From Planctomycetaceae bacterium (GTDB taxonomy: Bacteria > Planctomycetota > Planctomycetia > Pirellulales > PALSA-1355): DNA of 43,014 nucleotides. How positions within the stretch are numbered: position 1 is the first letter of the stretch; each line of letters opens with the position of its first letter. Of this stretch, positions 22,923-32,081 are shown piece after piece. Position numbers and translations under genes: made by a program. The notes beneath the pieces are model-generated. The model did no database searches. It was not told where the DNA came from and saw only the letters and a program-made list of their open reading frames with translations. The stretch spans positions 1-43,014 of the forward strand of contig PLYM01000273.1 of the NCBI GenBank assembly GCA_003153375.1, given 5' to 3'.

Positions 22923-24173
22923 ATGTCAACCATCCGCAAGCGCAGGGTCCCCGGTTACTGCTTCCACAAGGCCTCGGGGCAGGCCATCGTCCGACTGTGG
23001 GGCAAGTTTCTGTACCTGGGAGAATACGGGTCGCCGGAAAGCTACGCGAAGTACGCTCAACTGATCGCCGATTGGAGCAACGGTCAGCCAGAGCCCGCGA
23101 GGCCGCAGGGCGAGATCACGATCATCGAACTGGTCGCAGCCTGGCGACGCCACGCCCTGCGCCACTATCAAAAGGACGGCCAGCCAACAGGCGAGGTCTG
23201 CAACTTCGACCACGCAGCCAGGCCGCTGGTCGCGCTGTGCGGCGACGAGCTGGCCAGGAACTTCGGCCCGCTCAAGCTCCAAACCGTCCGCAACATGATG
23301 ATCACCGGTTTCACCAGCCGGCTCGGAACGCCGGTCAACGGAGTCTGCCGAGGCCAGGTCAACGCCCGGATCGGCCGCATCAAACGGATCTTTCGCTGGG
23401 CTGAGTCTCAAGAATTGGTACCGGCCAGCCTATCCCACGCGCTAGCAACCGTGAGGGGACTACAACGCGGCCGAACCGAGGCCCGCGAAACCGAGCCCAT
23501 TGGCCCGGTCAACGATGAACACGTCGAGGCCACCCTGCCCTACCTGCCGGCGATCGTCGCCGACATGGTCCGCGTGCAACGGCTCACCGGCTGCCGGCCG
23601 GGGGAAATCTGCTTGATGCGCCCGCGCGACGTGGACCGCCGGGCCACGCCCTGGCAGTATCGCCCGGCCAGTCACAAGACCCAGCACCACGGCCGGGCCC
23701 GCGTCATTTTCATCGGCCCAAGGGCGCAGCAGATCCTGCTGCCGTACCTGCTGCGCGATGGGGACGCCCGCTGCTTCACGCCGACCGAGAGCGAACGCAA
23801 ACGGAAGGAGCACTTGCGGGAGCATCGGAAAACTCCGGTCCAACCGTCCCAAGTCGATCGAAGTAAAAGCCGCCCGCGGGTACGGCCTACGGATCGCTAT
23901 ACAAAGGACGTCTACGCGCGAGCCGTCCGCCGCGCCTGCGACGCAGCCAACGAAAAAGCCATGCAGGACAATGGGACCGCAAGAGAAGAGAAACGAGCAG
24001 TCCCCCGATGGACACCGAACCAGCTGCGCCACACGGCCGCTACGGAGATCCGCCGACGCTTCGGCCTGGAGGCCGCGCAAGTTTGCCTGGGGCACTCGGC
24101 CGCGAACGTCACCCAGATCTATGCCGAGCGCGACAGCTCGCTCGGTTTGGAAGTCATGCGACAAATAGGCTAG
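22923..24173 (+). CDS. tyrosine integrase of element 1
   Basis: A 416-residue tyrosine recombinase expected to insert and excise element 1 at tRNA-Asp. The N-terminal part is a DNA-arm/core-binding region, and the catalytic part has R225 (TGCRPGEIC), R369 with the following H370 (NQLRHTAAT), H391 (LGHSAA) and the nucleophile Y400 (TQIYAERD). The usual first His of the HxxR box is Asn. The same change occurs in integrase 2 (38509-39735), to which it is clearly related along its whole length. An AGGAAAGG site precedes ATG 22923. It is read in the tRNA direction and lies 118 bases from it. Confidence 0.93.
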   Translation: MSTIRKRRVPGYCFHKASGQAIVRLWGKFLYLGEYGSPESYAKYAQLIADWSNGQPEPARPQGEITIIELVAAWRRHALRHYQKDGQPTGEVCNFDHAARPLVALCGDELARNFGPLKLQTVRNMMITGFTSRLGTPVNGVCRGQVNARIGRIKRIFRWAESQELVPASLSHALATVRGLQRGRTEARETEPIGPVNDEHVEATLPYLPAIVADMVRVQRLTGCRPGEICLMRPRDVDRRATPWQYRPASHKTQHHGRARVIFIGPRAQQILLPYLLRDGDARCFTPTESERKRKEHLREHRKTPVQPSQVDRSKSRPRVRPTDRYTKDVYARAVRRACDAANEKAMQDNGTAREEKRAVPRWTPNQLRHTAATEIRRRFGLEAAQVCLGHSAANVTQIYAERDSSLGLEVMRQIG

Positions 24174-24282
24174 ATTCTCAACTGCCCGGGGCGCGGCCGT
24201 ACACCGCTCACAACCGGCTGCCACGCGTTTCATTCACCTGGACGCGCGGCGGCCTGGTTGGCCCGGCTAACAAAGGTGAACC

Positions 24283-26646
24283 ATGGAACCGCGGAACGTT
24301 GGCGCCGAGCAACCGCGCCAGACCCTCGAGAGTTTCGCCGCCGAGTTCGTGATCGAGCGCGGCTACCTGCCTGACTCGGCCAAGCCGATCCACGCCGCCG
24401 CGAGGGTTTTCTCGAGGTTTTGTCGCGAGATACGCCGACCAGGCGAACCTGCGGACCTGTCCGAGAACCGAATCAACAACTGCCTCGCGATGTTGCACAA
24501 GGCGCAATACGCCGCGGCAACCGTGAACAGTCGCCGCGACGCGCTAGTGGAACTCGGAAACCAGGCCGCAAAATGCGGGCTTCTCGTCGCTCCGCTCGAC
24601 AACCAGAAAATCATCCTCTTCGCGGAGCGAGCTGACTCCCCGGCCGATACCTTTCGATCGAGCCGCCGCTGGGCGCCACCCCGTGCACGAGGGAAATTCC
24701 GCCACCAAGACGGGAAGAGAGTGAGCCCTCCGGATGGACGTGCCTACCGAGCAACCGTTGTTCTCGATTCGGCCGCGGTCGCTCGAGTGCTGAAGCGCGA
24801 TCGCTGGCGCCCCGCCATGAAAAAGCCGCCGAGCGCCAGCGCCCTCGAGGCCCTGGTCGCCGCGTATTTGAAGAAACACCGTCTCGGGGACGACAGCTCG
24901 CCAAACCTCCGGAAAGCGGCGCGAGCATTCGACAAGTGGCACCAGGCGAAACACGGAACGCCGTTCGAACTGCGGGACTTTTCCGAGGCGCTGGCCAACG
25001 ATTTCGTCGCCTCGCTGCGCAACGAAGGCCTCGCAAGCGCCACGCTGGCCGAGAGGCAAAGCTGCATTGTCAGGCTCTACTATTACGCCGCAAGTAGACG
25101 ACTCGTCGGCCAACCAGACCGAAACAAAATCGAGTGGGTGCAGCGCCCGCAACCCGCGGGAAACAGGATCGAGCCGGAAGGCTGGGAACGGTTGCTGGCA
25201 GTCGTCGACCGCGAAGAAACGGGGCCAGCTGCGCCAGGGTTCGGCCCCCTCGAGCATCGTATTTTGCTGCTCATCATTCGTGATACGGGCTTGCCGCTGG
25301 CCACGTGCACACAACTTAAAGCCGCGGATGTGGACGAAGACGGCTGGATCAGCCCCGAGGCGACCAGGAGCAAGGCAACGCAAAGGATACCCCACCGCCT
25401 GCGCGCCGACACAATGGACGCCATTCGCCGACGCGGAACAGGATCCAGCGACCGCCTCGCGCCGTGGCCCTACACCGAGGAAGTCTACCGCAAACGCCTG
25501 AAACTCTTCTTCAAGCTCGCAGGCCTGCCGTGCAGCGACCCCATTAGAACGCTCCGCCGAAGCTCGACGAGCATCCTCGAAACCGTCGGGGCACAGTTGG
25601 GCCACGCCTATTACGGGTCGCGACGAGCTGCCAACTCCCACGGCCTCCGGTACATCGACCCCAGCATCGCGCAGCGCCGGCCCCAAACGTCCAACGCGGA
25701 CCGAAATCGATACTGCCACCAGCAGCGTGAGATAGGGAAAACGTTCGAAGAAATTCGAATCGCCGCCAATGAAAGCCCGGACGGATGGGAAAAACTTAAA
25801 ACGCCGCAGGATGTGATGAACGCCATCGAGCGCCACCTCGCCCGGATGCGGATCAAACCGGCCACGCAAGCCAAGGCGCGACGCAACGCCGAAAACCAAA
25901 TTAACGATCGGCCACGCCGCGCAACTTCTGTCCCCGTGGCCTTCCGCCAGGAAGAGATCGAAAGCTTGCTCGCAGCGATCCGCATCTTTCACCCGAAACG
26001 ACCGCCTCCCGGTTGGGACAACCGCCACGACATGGCACTGGTGCTGTTTATCCTCGATACCGGATTCGGGCTCGGGAAGTGCCTGGCGCTAACGAAAGCG
26101 AACCTCAGCGACAAGGTGCTAACGTTCGAAGGACGCGCCCGAGAACTCAGCCCGGACACGCTAGACGCGATCCAGGCCGCGCCTTCGCCGCCAACCGAGC
26201 CGCGGCTCTTCGCCTGGCCGAGATCTCAAAACGCTTACCTGCACCGGCTGAGAATACTCGGTCGCGAATCCGGGCTGCCGGTCTCGGGCCTCATCCAGAA
26301 ATTGCGCCGGACCTGGGCCACCAGCCTAGTGGGGCGCGAGTACCGAGCCCCGCGCCAACCCGCGAAGGCCGCCCAGGGCCAGACCAAAGATCCACGCCGC
26401 GAGTTTTGCTACTTGGAGTGCACGAAAGCACGGCCGGACCCCTATAAACAGATCATCAAGCTCTGCGCCGAGAAACTGCCGGGATCCAAACCCATCAAAA
26501 GCCTCAGCGGGGTCGCATTCTTAGCCAATCAGTTCGCCGAGGAAAACGGACTCGATCCAGTGCCACCGCGCCAACGACCGCGCGCGAAAAAACGCCCCGC
26601 TCGGGGCCGTTCTCAAAATCGCTCGTCAAAAGCGCGCCTCAGCTGA
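24283..26646 (+). CDS. double tyrosine-recombinase-fold protein with degenerate active sites
   Basis: A 787-residue protein. Two core-binding-like helical regions (about 12-105 and 185-290) precede two recombinase-catalytic-like regions (about 300-470 and 545-700). Region 1 keeps TLRRSS and a tyrosine Y457 (GLRYIDPS), but the first arginine of the TGLR box is replaced (DTGLPLATC) and the box-II His is missing. Region 2 has DTGFGLGKC and LIQKLRRTWATSL, again lacking the first Arg and the His, with no clear tyrosine. It probably binds DNA as an internal pseudo-dimer and does not recombine it. The tail is very basic (RQRPRAKKRPARGR). An AAAGGTG site precedes the ATG. It shares an SAM-like domain style with the 28944-30944 protein. 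Confidence 0.7.
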   Translation: MEPRNVGAEQPRQTLESFAAEFVIERGYLPDSAKPIHAAARVFSRFCREIRRPGEPADLSENRINNCLAMLHKAQYAAATVNSRRDALVELGNQAAKCGLLVAPLDNQKIILFAERADSPADTFRSSRRWAPPRARGKFRHQDGKRVSPPDGRAYRATVVLDSAAVARVLKRDRWRPAMKKPPSASALEALVAAYLKKHRLGDDSSPNLRKAARAFDKWHQAKHGTPFELRDFSEALANDFVASLRNEGLASATLAERQSCIVRLYYYAASRRLVGQPDRNKIEWVQRPQPAGNRIEPEGWERLLAVVDREETGPAAPGFGPLEHRILLLIIRDTGLPLATCTQLKAADVDEDGWISPEATRSKATQRIPHRLRADTMDAIRRRGTGSSDRLAPWPYTEEVYRKRLKLFFKLAGLPCSDPIRTLRRSSTSILETVGAQLGHAYYGSRRAANSHGLRYIDPSIAQRRPQTSNADRNRYCHQQREIGKTFEEIRIAANESPDGWEKLKTPQDVMNAIERHLARMRIKPATQAKARRNAENQINDRPRRATSVPVAFRQEEIESLLAAIRIFHPKRPPPGWDNRHDMALVLFILDTGFGLGKCLALTKANLSDKVLTFEGRARELSPDTLDAIQAAPSPPTEPRLFAWPRSQNAYLHRLRILGRESGLPVSGLIQKLRRTWATSLVGREYRAPRQPAKAAQGQTKDPRREFCYLECTKARPDPYKQIIKLCAEKLPGSKPIKSLSGVAFLANQFAEENGLDPVPPRQRPRAKKRPARGRSQNRSSKARLS

Positions 26647-26791
26647 CGCGCGCAGGGCCCCACGAAGACACTGCCGCCAACGGACTTACGGCACTGTAAC
26701 TCTGCAACATTTCCAACGGTCTCCCCCTCGCACACATTCAATGCGTGTGTCGAACGCTCGCTTTCGCTTGCAAGCCACAGGGGAACTATCG

Positions 26792-27169
26792 ATGGCCAAG
26801 AAAATAAGCACCGCGCCCGGTGCGCAAGAGCCGGACGCAACGAGAAAGCTAGCCGGGGAGAAGCTATACCGGCTACACAAGCTCGCCAAAATGGTGCCTT
26901 CCTGCAGGAGCGGCAGGCCCCGCTCCGTCAGTACGATTTTTCGTTGGATGACGGATGGCCTACGGGGCTCGGCCGGCGAACTCGTGTTCCTCGAATGCGT
27001 CCGCCGAGGCACCGTCCGGATGTCGTCTCGAGAGGCGCTCGGTCGTTTCTACGAAGCCTTGAACGCGCAGGACACCGCGAAACGGCCAGCCGCACCTGAA
27101 ACAACGCGCGAGCGTAAGGCGCGAACGCAGCGAGCCGAGTCCGAGCTCGCACACACGCCGAACTGCTAG
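26792..27169 (+). CDS. DUF1580-type small DNA-binding protein
   Basis: A 125-residue protein. The core (LHKLAKMVPSCRSGRPRS, VSTIFRWMTDGLRGSAGELV, LECVRRGTVRMSSREALGRF) matches the pattern of DUF1580, a planctomycete family resembling excisionase/MerR-type helix-turn-helix proteins. Both ends are low complexity and charged. ATG 26792 has an AGGGGA site; an upstream ATG at 26741 in frame lacks one. In this position an excisionase or regulator role is plausible, but it is only inferred. Confidence 0.75.
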   Translation: MAKKISTAPGAQEPDATRKLAGEKLYRLHKLAKMVPSCRSGRPRSVSTIFRWMTDGLRGSAGELVFLECVRRGTVRMSSREALGRFYEALNAQDTAKRPAAPETTRERKARTQRAESELAHTPNC

Positions 27170-27386
27170 GGCACCCAAACAAACCGCGTCGCGGCCAATA
27201 AAAAAGGCCGCGCGGGCCGGCAAGCCCGATCGCGGCAAAGAAAGCAACCCATGCATCTTCGCTTCGGCCCTCAGCCGAATCAAGCCCCCCAGCAAACGGC
27301 ACAGGATGTGCGCGCCGCCGGGGGCTTCGTGATCGGGCAAACTGGCTGCCAAGAATCCCAGCCTCAAACCCGATGGAGTCGACGTC

Positions 27387-28403
27387 ATGGATGAAAAAAG
27401 CGCTGAGTGGACGGTCAACAATTGGCCCGGACTGCGAGGCGAGGCAAAGCGCTCGTTTCACCTGTGCTGGAAGAAAAACGGCCACCAGCCTGGTGAACTT
27501 TGGATCAGCGACATCGAACTTATGGAGCTCAACGGGACCAGCGGTCGAGCCGTAAGAAGATACCTCGAAACCTTGTCCCAAAAACGCCTCATCAGAATTC
27601 TCGAACGCTTGCCGGGGCGAACGCGAATCTACCTATGCGAGCCGCGCGAGGTATGCAATGACGGGAAGCAGGAAGCGGAGCGCCCGCTGCTTGAACCTTT
27701 CGCCGAACTGGCCGGAGCGAGCAACCGTCGCGCCGACAGCGCAACCTACCGGGCGGTTCTGGCGACAGATGTGACGCCAGAACCGCCGCGCCTTAGGGAT
27801 CCTTTGGGGTATGGGTATGCGCATCGACCTTTACCCTTGGACCCTTTGGAACCTTTGTTACCTGAAGGTAGGGGCCCGCAAGCATTACCGGAACCGGCGC
27901 CAGATGCAGCGCCGCATCCGACCGACAAAGCGTCGCCGCCTGCGCAGCGATCCAGCCAGCAGCCCGACCGCGAAACAGCAGCGCTCGCAGACATCGAGCG
28001 CCGAGCGAGAGCAGGCGCAGCCGCGGGGTTTCGACCGAGCCAGCCAGCCGCCGCCCCGCCACGCGTGGACTTCCGCGGGGCCGCCGCACGAGCCGAGTAC
28101 GCCTTGCCAGGCAACCCGGCGCGCTCCGCGAGAATCGAGCAAATCGTGGAAAGGATCCGCACCAGAGTCGCCGATCCGGAAATCCGCGAAACGCCGATGC
28201 TTCGATTCGCCACGGCCATCGTCGACAACCTGGTGCCAGAGCGCGAGCTCGACTCGGTGCTCCTGAGCATTGATCGGGCCCGCCGCGACAAAACGCTCAT
28301 GGGCTCGCCCTGGTGGTATTTCGTCGGGGCCGGCCGAAAAATCTTCAAGCGACACGGCATAGAAGATCGCTGGCCTACCGAGGCACCGGAGGGACGGAAG
28401 TGA
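27387..28403 (+). CDS. winged-helix DNA-binding protein, possibly replication or regulatory
   Basis: A 338-residue protein. Residues about 10-90 form a winged helix-turn-helix of the replication-initiator/DnaD-like kind (GELWISDIELMELNGTSGRA, RRYLETLSQKRLIRIL, LPGRTRIYLCEP). A long Pro/Ala-rich disordered linker (about 140-230) leads to a C-terminal helical domain (about 245-330, RIEQIVERIRTRVADPEIRE, SPWWYFVGAGRKIFKRHG). Such wHTH-linker-helical layouts occur in phage replication proteins. It is the first gene of a four-gene set with 4-base overlaps; its stop overlaps the GTG start of the next gene. Confidence 0.7.
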   Translation: MDEKSAEWTVNNWPGLRGEAKRSFHLCWKKNGHQPGELWISDIELMELNGTSGRAVRRYLETLSQKRLIRILERLPGRTRIYLCEPREVCNDGKQEAERPLLEPFAELAGASNRRADSATYRAVLATDVTPEPPRLRDPLGYGYAHRPLPLDPLEPLLPEGRGPQALPEPAPDAAPHPTDKASPPAQRSSQQPDRETAALADIERRARAGAAAGFRPSQPAAAPPRVDFRGAAARAEYALPGNPARSARIEQIVERIRTRVADPEIRETPMLRFATAIVDNLVPERELDSVLLSIDRARRDKTLMGSPWWYFVGAGRKIFKRHGIEDRWPTEAPEGRK

Positions 28404-28621
28404 ACGCCTCTCCCACCTGTCGCAATTGCGGCTCGACCGAGTTCTGCGAGATTCCCGTCCACCAGGGCCGCAGCGTCCGGCGCGACTGCGCCCGATGCGG
28501 CAGAACCTTCAATTTCCCCGTCTGGAACGGAGAGCAAAACGAGACGAGCGCCGCCAAAGCGGCGACCAGCACCGCGGGCGAAGAGTTGGCCATCAACCAT
28601 CGAAAGGAAAACCGGCAATGA
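28400..28621 (+). CDS. small zinc-ribbon protein
   Basis: A 73-residue protein starting at a GTG that overlaps the upstream stop (GTGA), with GGAGG seven bases before it. Two CxxC pairs (CRNCGSTEFCEI and CARCGRTFNFP) make a zinc ribbon; the rest is a charged, disordered tail. Probably a DNA- or RNA-binding accessory protein. Its stop overlaps the next ATG. Confidence 0.7.
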   Translation: MNASPTCRNCGSTEFCEIPVHQGRSVRRDCARCGRTFNFPVWNGEQNETSAAKAATSTAGEELAINHRKENRQ

Positions 28622-28947
28622 CATCGACAGCGCCACCAAAATCACCGAGGAGACGAGGAAGCGCCAAGCCGCTGACGTTCACCCGCCGCAAACGGATCCG
28701 CGGACGGAACGCCCGAACGCACCGCGAGTGGCAGGACGAGACAGGCAGCTACCTCATCATCTGGCGCAAACAAGCCTACGGGGTCAGCCTGCCGCCCCAA
28801 TTTTTCGCGCTCACTATGCCGCCCGGCTTCAGCTCCGAGGAGTACCGGATCACGCTCGACGGTCGACCGCCGAAGCCATTTCGAACATTCAACGCCGCCG
28901 CAACGGCCTGCCAGAATCACGCAGACCAAACGGGGGCCGCACAATGA
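28618..28947 (+). CDS. small basic hypothetical protein
   Basis: A 109-residue protein with a strongly basic N-terminus (PKSPRRRGSAKPLTFTRRKR) and a compact C-terminal part rich in aromatic and beta-forming residues (GSYLIIWRKQAYGVSLPPQF, PFRTFNAAATACQNHADQ). No family is recognised. An AAAGGA-type ribosome site precedes ATG 28618, which overlaps the upstream stop, and the TGA overlaps the ATG of the recombinase downstream. Confidence 0.7.
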   Translation: MTSTAPPKSPRRRGSAKPLTFTRRKRIRGRNARTHREWQDETGSYLIIWRKQAYGVSLPPQFFALTMPPGFSSEEYRITLDGRPPKPFRTFNAAATACQNHADQTGAAQ

Positions 28948-30944
28948 TCGCTCGATCGACTCAGCTGAGCGAAGCCCACTCCCCCGCGGCAATTTCGCTT
29001 GCCGATTTTTTCGAACGCTGTTTCGCACCCGAACGACTCAAGGGCGCGAGCAGCCCTCGCCGTTACACCCACGCGATCTTTTGGCTCGGCAAGGCCCTCG
29101 GACGCGCGCCATCGTTGGCCGACGTGACCACGAACAACGTGCGCGCCGTCGAACGGCTCATCCGCAAGAACGGCTTCAGCGCGGAGCGGGCCCGAAGCCT
29201 GAAAACTCGCCTGTTCGCGATTAGTCGCTTTGCCTCGCGGCTGGGCCTGGTGGAAACCTGCGCGCTAGCGCCAGCCGTTCGCCAGGCCGCAGTGCCCGCG
29301 TTTCTCAAGACGACACCCGCGCCGGGAACGCTGGCCGCCACCCTCGAGCGCTTCAATGCCGAGGGGGCGGAGTCAAAGCACCCGGCCGCAATCGCCGCCC
29401 GCGCGGCCGCGGTTCGCGCCTTCGACGTGTTCCTGGGCCGCTACGCCACACCCGCGGAGCTGACCACGGAGCAGCTCACGAAGTTTCGTCACGAAATCCT
29501 GTCTATGGGGCGGGCTGAGTCGCTGCACCGCGTGTACTGCAAGCGGCTCAAATCAATCGGCCGAATGCTCACACCCGAGCAATTCCCGCTGCCGCAGACG
29601 ACGAGCAGAAAACTACCGCCGCCAGAGCACGGAACAATCCGCGAGTTTTACGAAGAGACATACCGGCCGGAGCGGCTGATCGCGTGCAGCGCTAAAACAG
29701 CGCGAGACTACCGTTACACGTTCCGGTTACTTTTCGAGTTCGCTGGCCGAGACCTTACGACGGCCGAGCTATCGGACAGGATCGCGGGCGACTTTCTAAC
29801 CTGGCTGCTCGCCGGGGGGATGAGCGCCATCACGGTGAACGGTCACCGTCGCAGGCTGTTCGCGCCATGGAGGCTCGCGGCAGAGCGCGGGCAAACCGCT
29901 AGCGCCCCGAGAGTGCGCAAGATCCCCGAGTCGACTGATGCTCCCGATGCGTGGAACGCGGAGGAGGTGGCGCGGATCATCCAGGCTCCGCTGAGCATTC
30001 AATGGCAACGGCCGATCGACGGCATCCCGGCCGGCGCATGGTGGCACGCGTTCTTGTTGGTGGGTTATTACACCGCGCTACGCCGTGGGTCGCTGCTCAA
30101 ACTCCGCCGCCAGGATGTGAACCTGGAAAACGGCTGGATCAACGTCGGGGGCGACAAAATGAAAAACCGCCGCGGCCAGCGCCTCCGCATCGGCCCCGAT
30201 GCGGTCGCCGCCGTCGCCGCAATCTGGGGCCCTGAACGCGAGCTGCTATTTCCATGGCCGCTCCTCCGAAACGCGGCCTTTAACCATTTCCGCCGAATCG
30301 TCGCCGCAGCCGGAGTAGCGCCGAGCACGCGCAAAGCGATGTCAGGGATCCATAAGCTCCGCAGGACCGTGGCCACGATCACAACCGTTAAGCGAGGCCT
30401 CGCCGCGGCCGCTGCGCTGCTCGGGCATAGCGGAACCGAAATCACGAAGCGGTATGTCGACCCGAGCAAGGAGGCAGGCCAAGACGCTACGGAATACCTG
30501 CCCCAAATCTCGCGCGGCTCGAGGCCACAGACCCCGCCCGCCGCTCTCAATCCCGCCGAAGCGCTTCTCGAGGCCAGGGCGCTTCTAGAGCGCGGCAACG
30601 CCACGGCCGCGGCCATGACAGCGAGAGCCGCGCTAGAACGCTGGCTCAAAATCGAGAGCCAGCGCCACGGCCTACGACCGCCGAAGGGTTTCGGGGGACT
30701 GGCCGGCCGAGCCCGCCACCTGGTGCGCGCGGGCCGCCTGGTCGAATCGACCTACCGCCAAATCCGCCGCGCCGCCAAGGCCGGCAATCGCGCCGCTCAC
30801 GGCCACCAGGTCGCCCCCGGCAAGGTTGCCGCAATGGTCGAGCTCGTCGAGCAGATCTTCTCTGCGAGCGTGTCCGAGACGCCGGGCACAGCCAGTATTT
30901 CGCGCGGCATAAGCGGCACCGAGAGAACGAAGCGCGGAAGCTGA
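28944..30944 (+). CDS. tyrosine recombinase with repeated core-binding domains and C-terminal DUF4145/HEPN-like domain
   Basis: A 666-residue protein. Three SAM-like core-binding domains can be seen (about 17-105, 130-215, 230-320), then a tyrosine-recombinase catalytic domain with R380 (TALRRGSLL), box-II H470 and R473 (IHKLRRTVAT), H495 (LLGHSGTE) and nucleophile Y504 (KRYVDPSKE), so it looks active. A C-terminal helical domain (about 535-645) has the NPAEALLEARALLERGN opening, ARAALERWLKIE and the GNRAAHGH motif typical of DUF4145/HEPN-like domains. It is the last gene of the coupled operon. It is not the att integrase and may act in replication, resolution or copy control. Confidence 0.8.
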   Translation: MIARSTQLSEAHSPAAISLADFFERCFAPERLKGASSPRRYTHAIFWLGKALGRAPSLADVTTNNVRAVERLIRKNGFSAERARSLKTRLFAISRFASRLGLVETCALAPAVRQAAVPAFLKTTPAPGTLAATLERFNAEGAESKHPAAIAARAAAVRAFDVFLGRYATPAELTTEQLTKFRHEILSMGRAESLHRVYCKRLKSIGRMLTPEQFPLPQTTSRKLPPPEHGTIREFYEETYRPERLIACSAKTARDYRYTFRLLFEFAGRDLTTAELSDRIAGDFLTWLLAGGMSAITVNGHRRRLFAPWRLAAERGQTASAPRVRKIPESTDAPDAWNAEEVARIIQAPLSIQWQRPIDGIPAGAWWHAFLLVGYYTALRRGSLLKLRRQDVNLENGWINVGGDKMKNRRGQRLRIGPDAVAAVAAIWGPERELLFPWPLLRNAAFNHFRRIVAAAGVAPSTRKAMSGIHKLRRTVATITTVKRGLAAAAALLGHSGTEITKRYVDPSKEAGQDATEYLPQISRGSRPQTPPAALNPAEALLEARALLERGNATAAAMTARAALERWLKIESQRHGLRPPKGFGGLAGRARHLVRAGRLVESTYRQIRRAAKAGNRAAHGHQVAPGKVAAMVELVEQIFSASVSETPGTASISRGISGTERTKRGS

Positions 30945-31000
30945 GCAGGCTCGCGCACCAAGAATGGAAACCGGAAAACTCAAACCGAGGCGACGGGATT

Positions 31001-31014
31001 ATTTCGCGCGAAAT
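31001..31014. promoter_or_regulatory. perfect palindrome resembling Noc/parS sites, upstream of the ParB-like gene
   Basis: ATTTCGCGCGAAAT is a perfect 14-base palindrome 50 bases before the ParB-like start codon. It has the same outer frame as the Noc site ATTTCCCGGGAAAT and the parS core TTTCACGTGAAA, with other central bases. A related one-mismatch copy is at 37288. Likely bound by the ParB-like protein or a regulator. Confidence 0.5.
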
Positions 31015-31064
31015 TGCATCGCCGCCGCCCCAACCATCACCACCGTTAGAAGAGAGGTTCGACC

Positions 31065-32027
31065 ATGGCCACCGTAGCCCGAAACCAACATAGCGATCGC
31101 CGCCAGCTCGATCGCGACCAGCTCCGCCAGATCCCAATCGAGTTGATCGATCCCAACCCGAACAACCCTCGCGAAGATTGGGAGACCCAGCAAATCGACC
31201 GTTTGATCCCCAGCGTTCGGCGCTTCGGGCTGATCGAGCCGGCCATCGTGCGAGCGCTCATCACCGAAGCGGGCGAGCGCTTCGAGCTGATCGCCGGCGA
31301 GCGACGGTTCCGAGCCGCGAAGGCCGCAGGGGAAAAGACCATCAGCTGCATCGTGCGAAACATCTCGGGCGAAGACGCGCTGGCGCAAATGCTAATTGAA
31401 AACCTCGAGCGCAAGGCCCTCTCGCCGCTCGAGAAAGCTCGATTCCTCAAAAGGCTCTGCACGCCCTGCAGGCTTGGAGGCGCCGGCCTCAAGCAGAAAG
31501 ACGCCGCGCGATTGTTCGGCAAAACGCAGCCGTGGGCCGCCAGCCTATTGGGCCTCTTGGAACTGCCCGAGGCCTGGCAACAAAGGTTAGCGCGCGGAGA
31601 GATCGAGCTGACGCAGGCAAGATCGCTGATTGCCCACCGCGACCGCCCAGAACTCTTGAAGGCCATCGAACTCGACATGAAACGTAACGCCTTCGCCTGG
31701 AGGACGCAGGTAGACTTCGACCGCAGTTTAAAACTGCTGCTGGCCGATCAGACAGCGGGCAGCGTCTCGCCGCCACGCAGCCCTCGAGCCGCCAAATCGG
31801 TCGCACCCGGTCCGCGGCAGCCGAGCCGCGAGGCCAACCAGGCTGTCGCCGGCCGATCCCGCCAGGCTAGCGCCGAGATCGCCGGCGATCGTTCGGAGCC
31901 AAGCGCGCCGGCCGCCGAAGACGTCGCCGCGGTGTGCGCAGCCATCGCGAGACTTTCAGACCAGGAGCTCAGCCAGGTCGAGGCCGCCGCCAGAGACCGC
32001 CGAGAGCAATTGCGCAAGCAACGCTGA
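31065..32027 (+). CDS. ParB-like partition/transcription protein
   Basis: A 320-residue ParB-family protein. The N-terminal ParB/Srx CTPase domain has IPIELIDPNPNNPR, the box FELIAGERRFRAAKAAG (GERRFRA is the CTP-binding box II) and QMLIENLERKALSPLEKA. The HTH region follows (GLKQKDAARLFGKTQPWAAS, LLGLLELPEAW, GEIELTQARSLIA). The C-terminal third is disordered with a short final helix. No ParA ATPase gene is visible in the element, so it is an orphan, as in Noc-like or KorB-like regulators. An AGAGAGG site precedes the ATG. Confidence 0.88.
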   Translation: MATVARNQHSDRRQLDRDQLRQIPIELIDPNPNNPREDWETQQIDRLIPSVRRFGLIEPAIVRALITEAGERFELIAGERRFRAAKAAGEKTISCIVRNISGEDALAQMLIENLERKALSPLEKARFLKRLCTPCRLGGAGLKQKDAARLFGKTQPWAASLLGLLELPEAWQQRLARGEIELTQARSLIAHRDRPELLKAIELDMKRNAFAWRTQVDFDRSLKLLLADQTAGSVSPPRSPRAAKSVAPGPRQPSREANQAVAGRSRQASAEIAGDRSEPSAPAAEDVAAVCAAIARLSDQELSQVEAAARDRREQLRKQR

Positions 32028-32081
32028 GCCACCAGAGTCCGTTTTCTTAATCCCCTTATCACCGCCCGCGGAGTCCAAAAC

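Noticed and set aside
24544-26028. Minus-strand open frame of 494 codons opposite the double recombinase-like gene
   Set aside because: The plus-strand frame has recombinase motifs and a ribosome site; the minus frame has neither.
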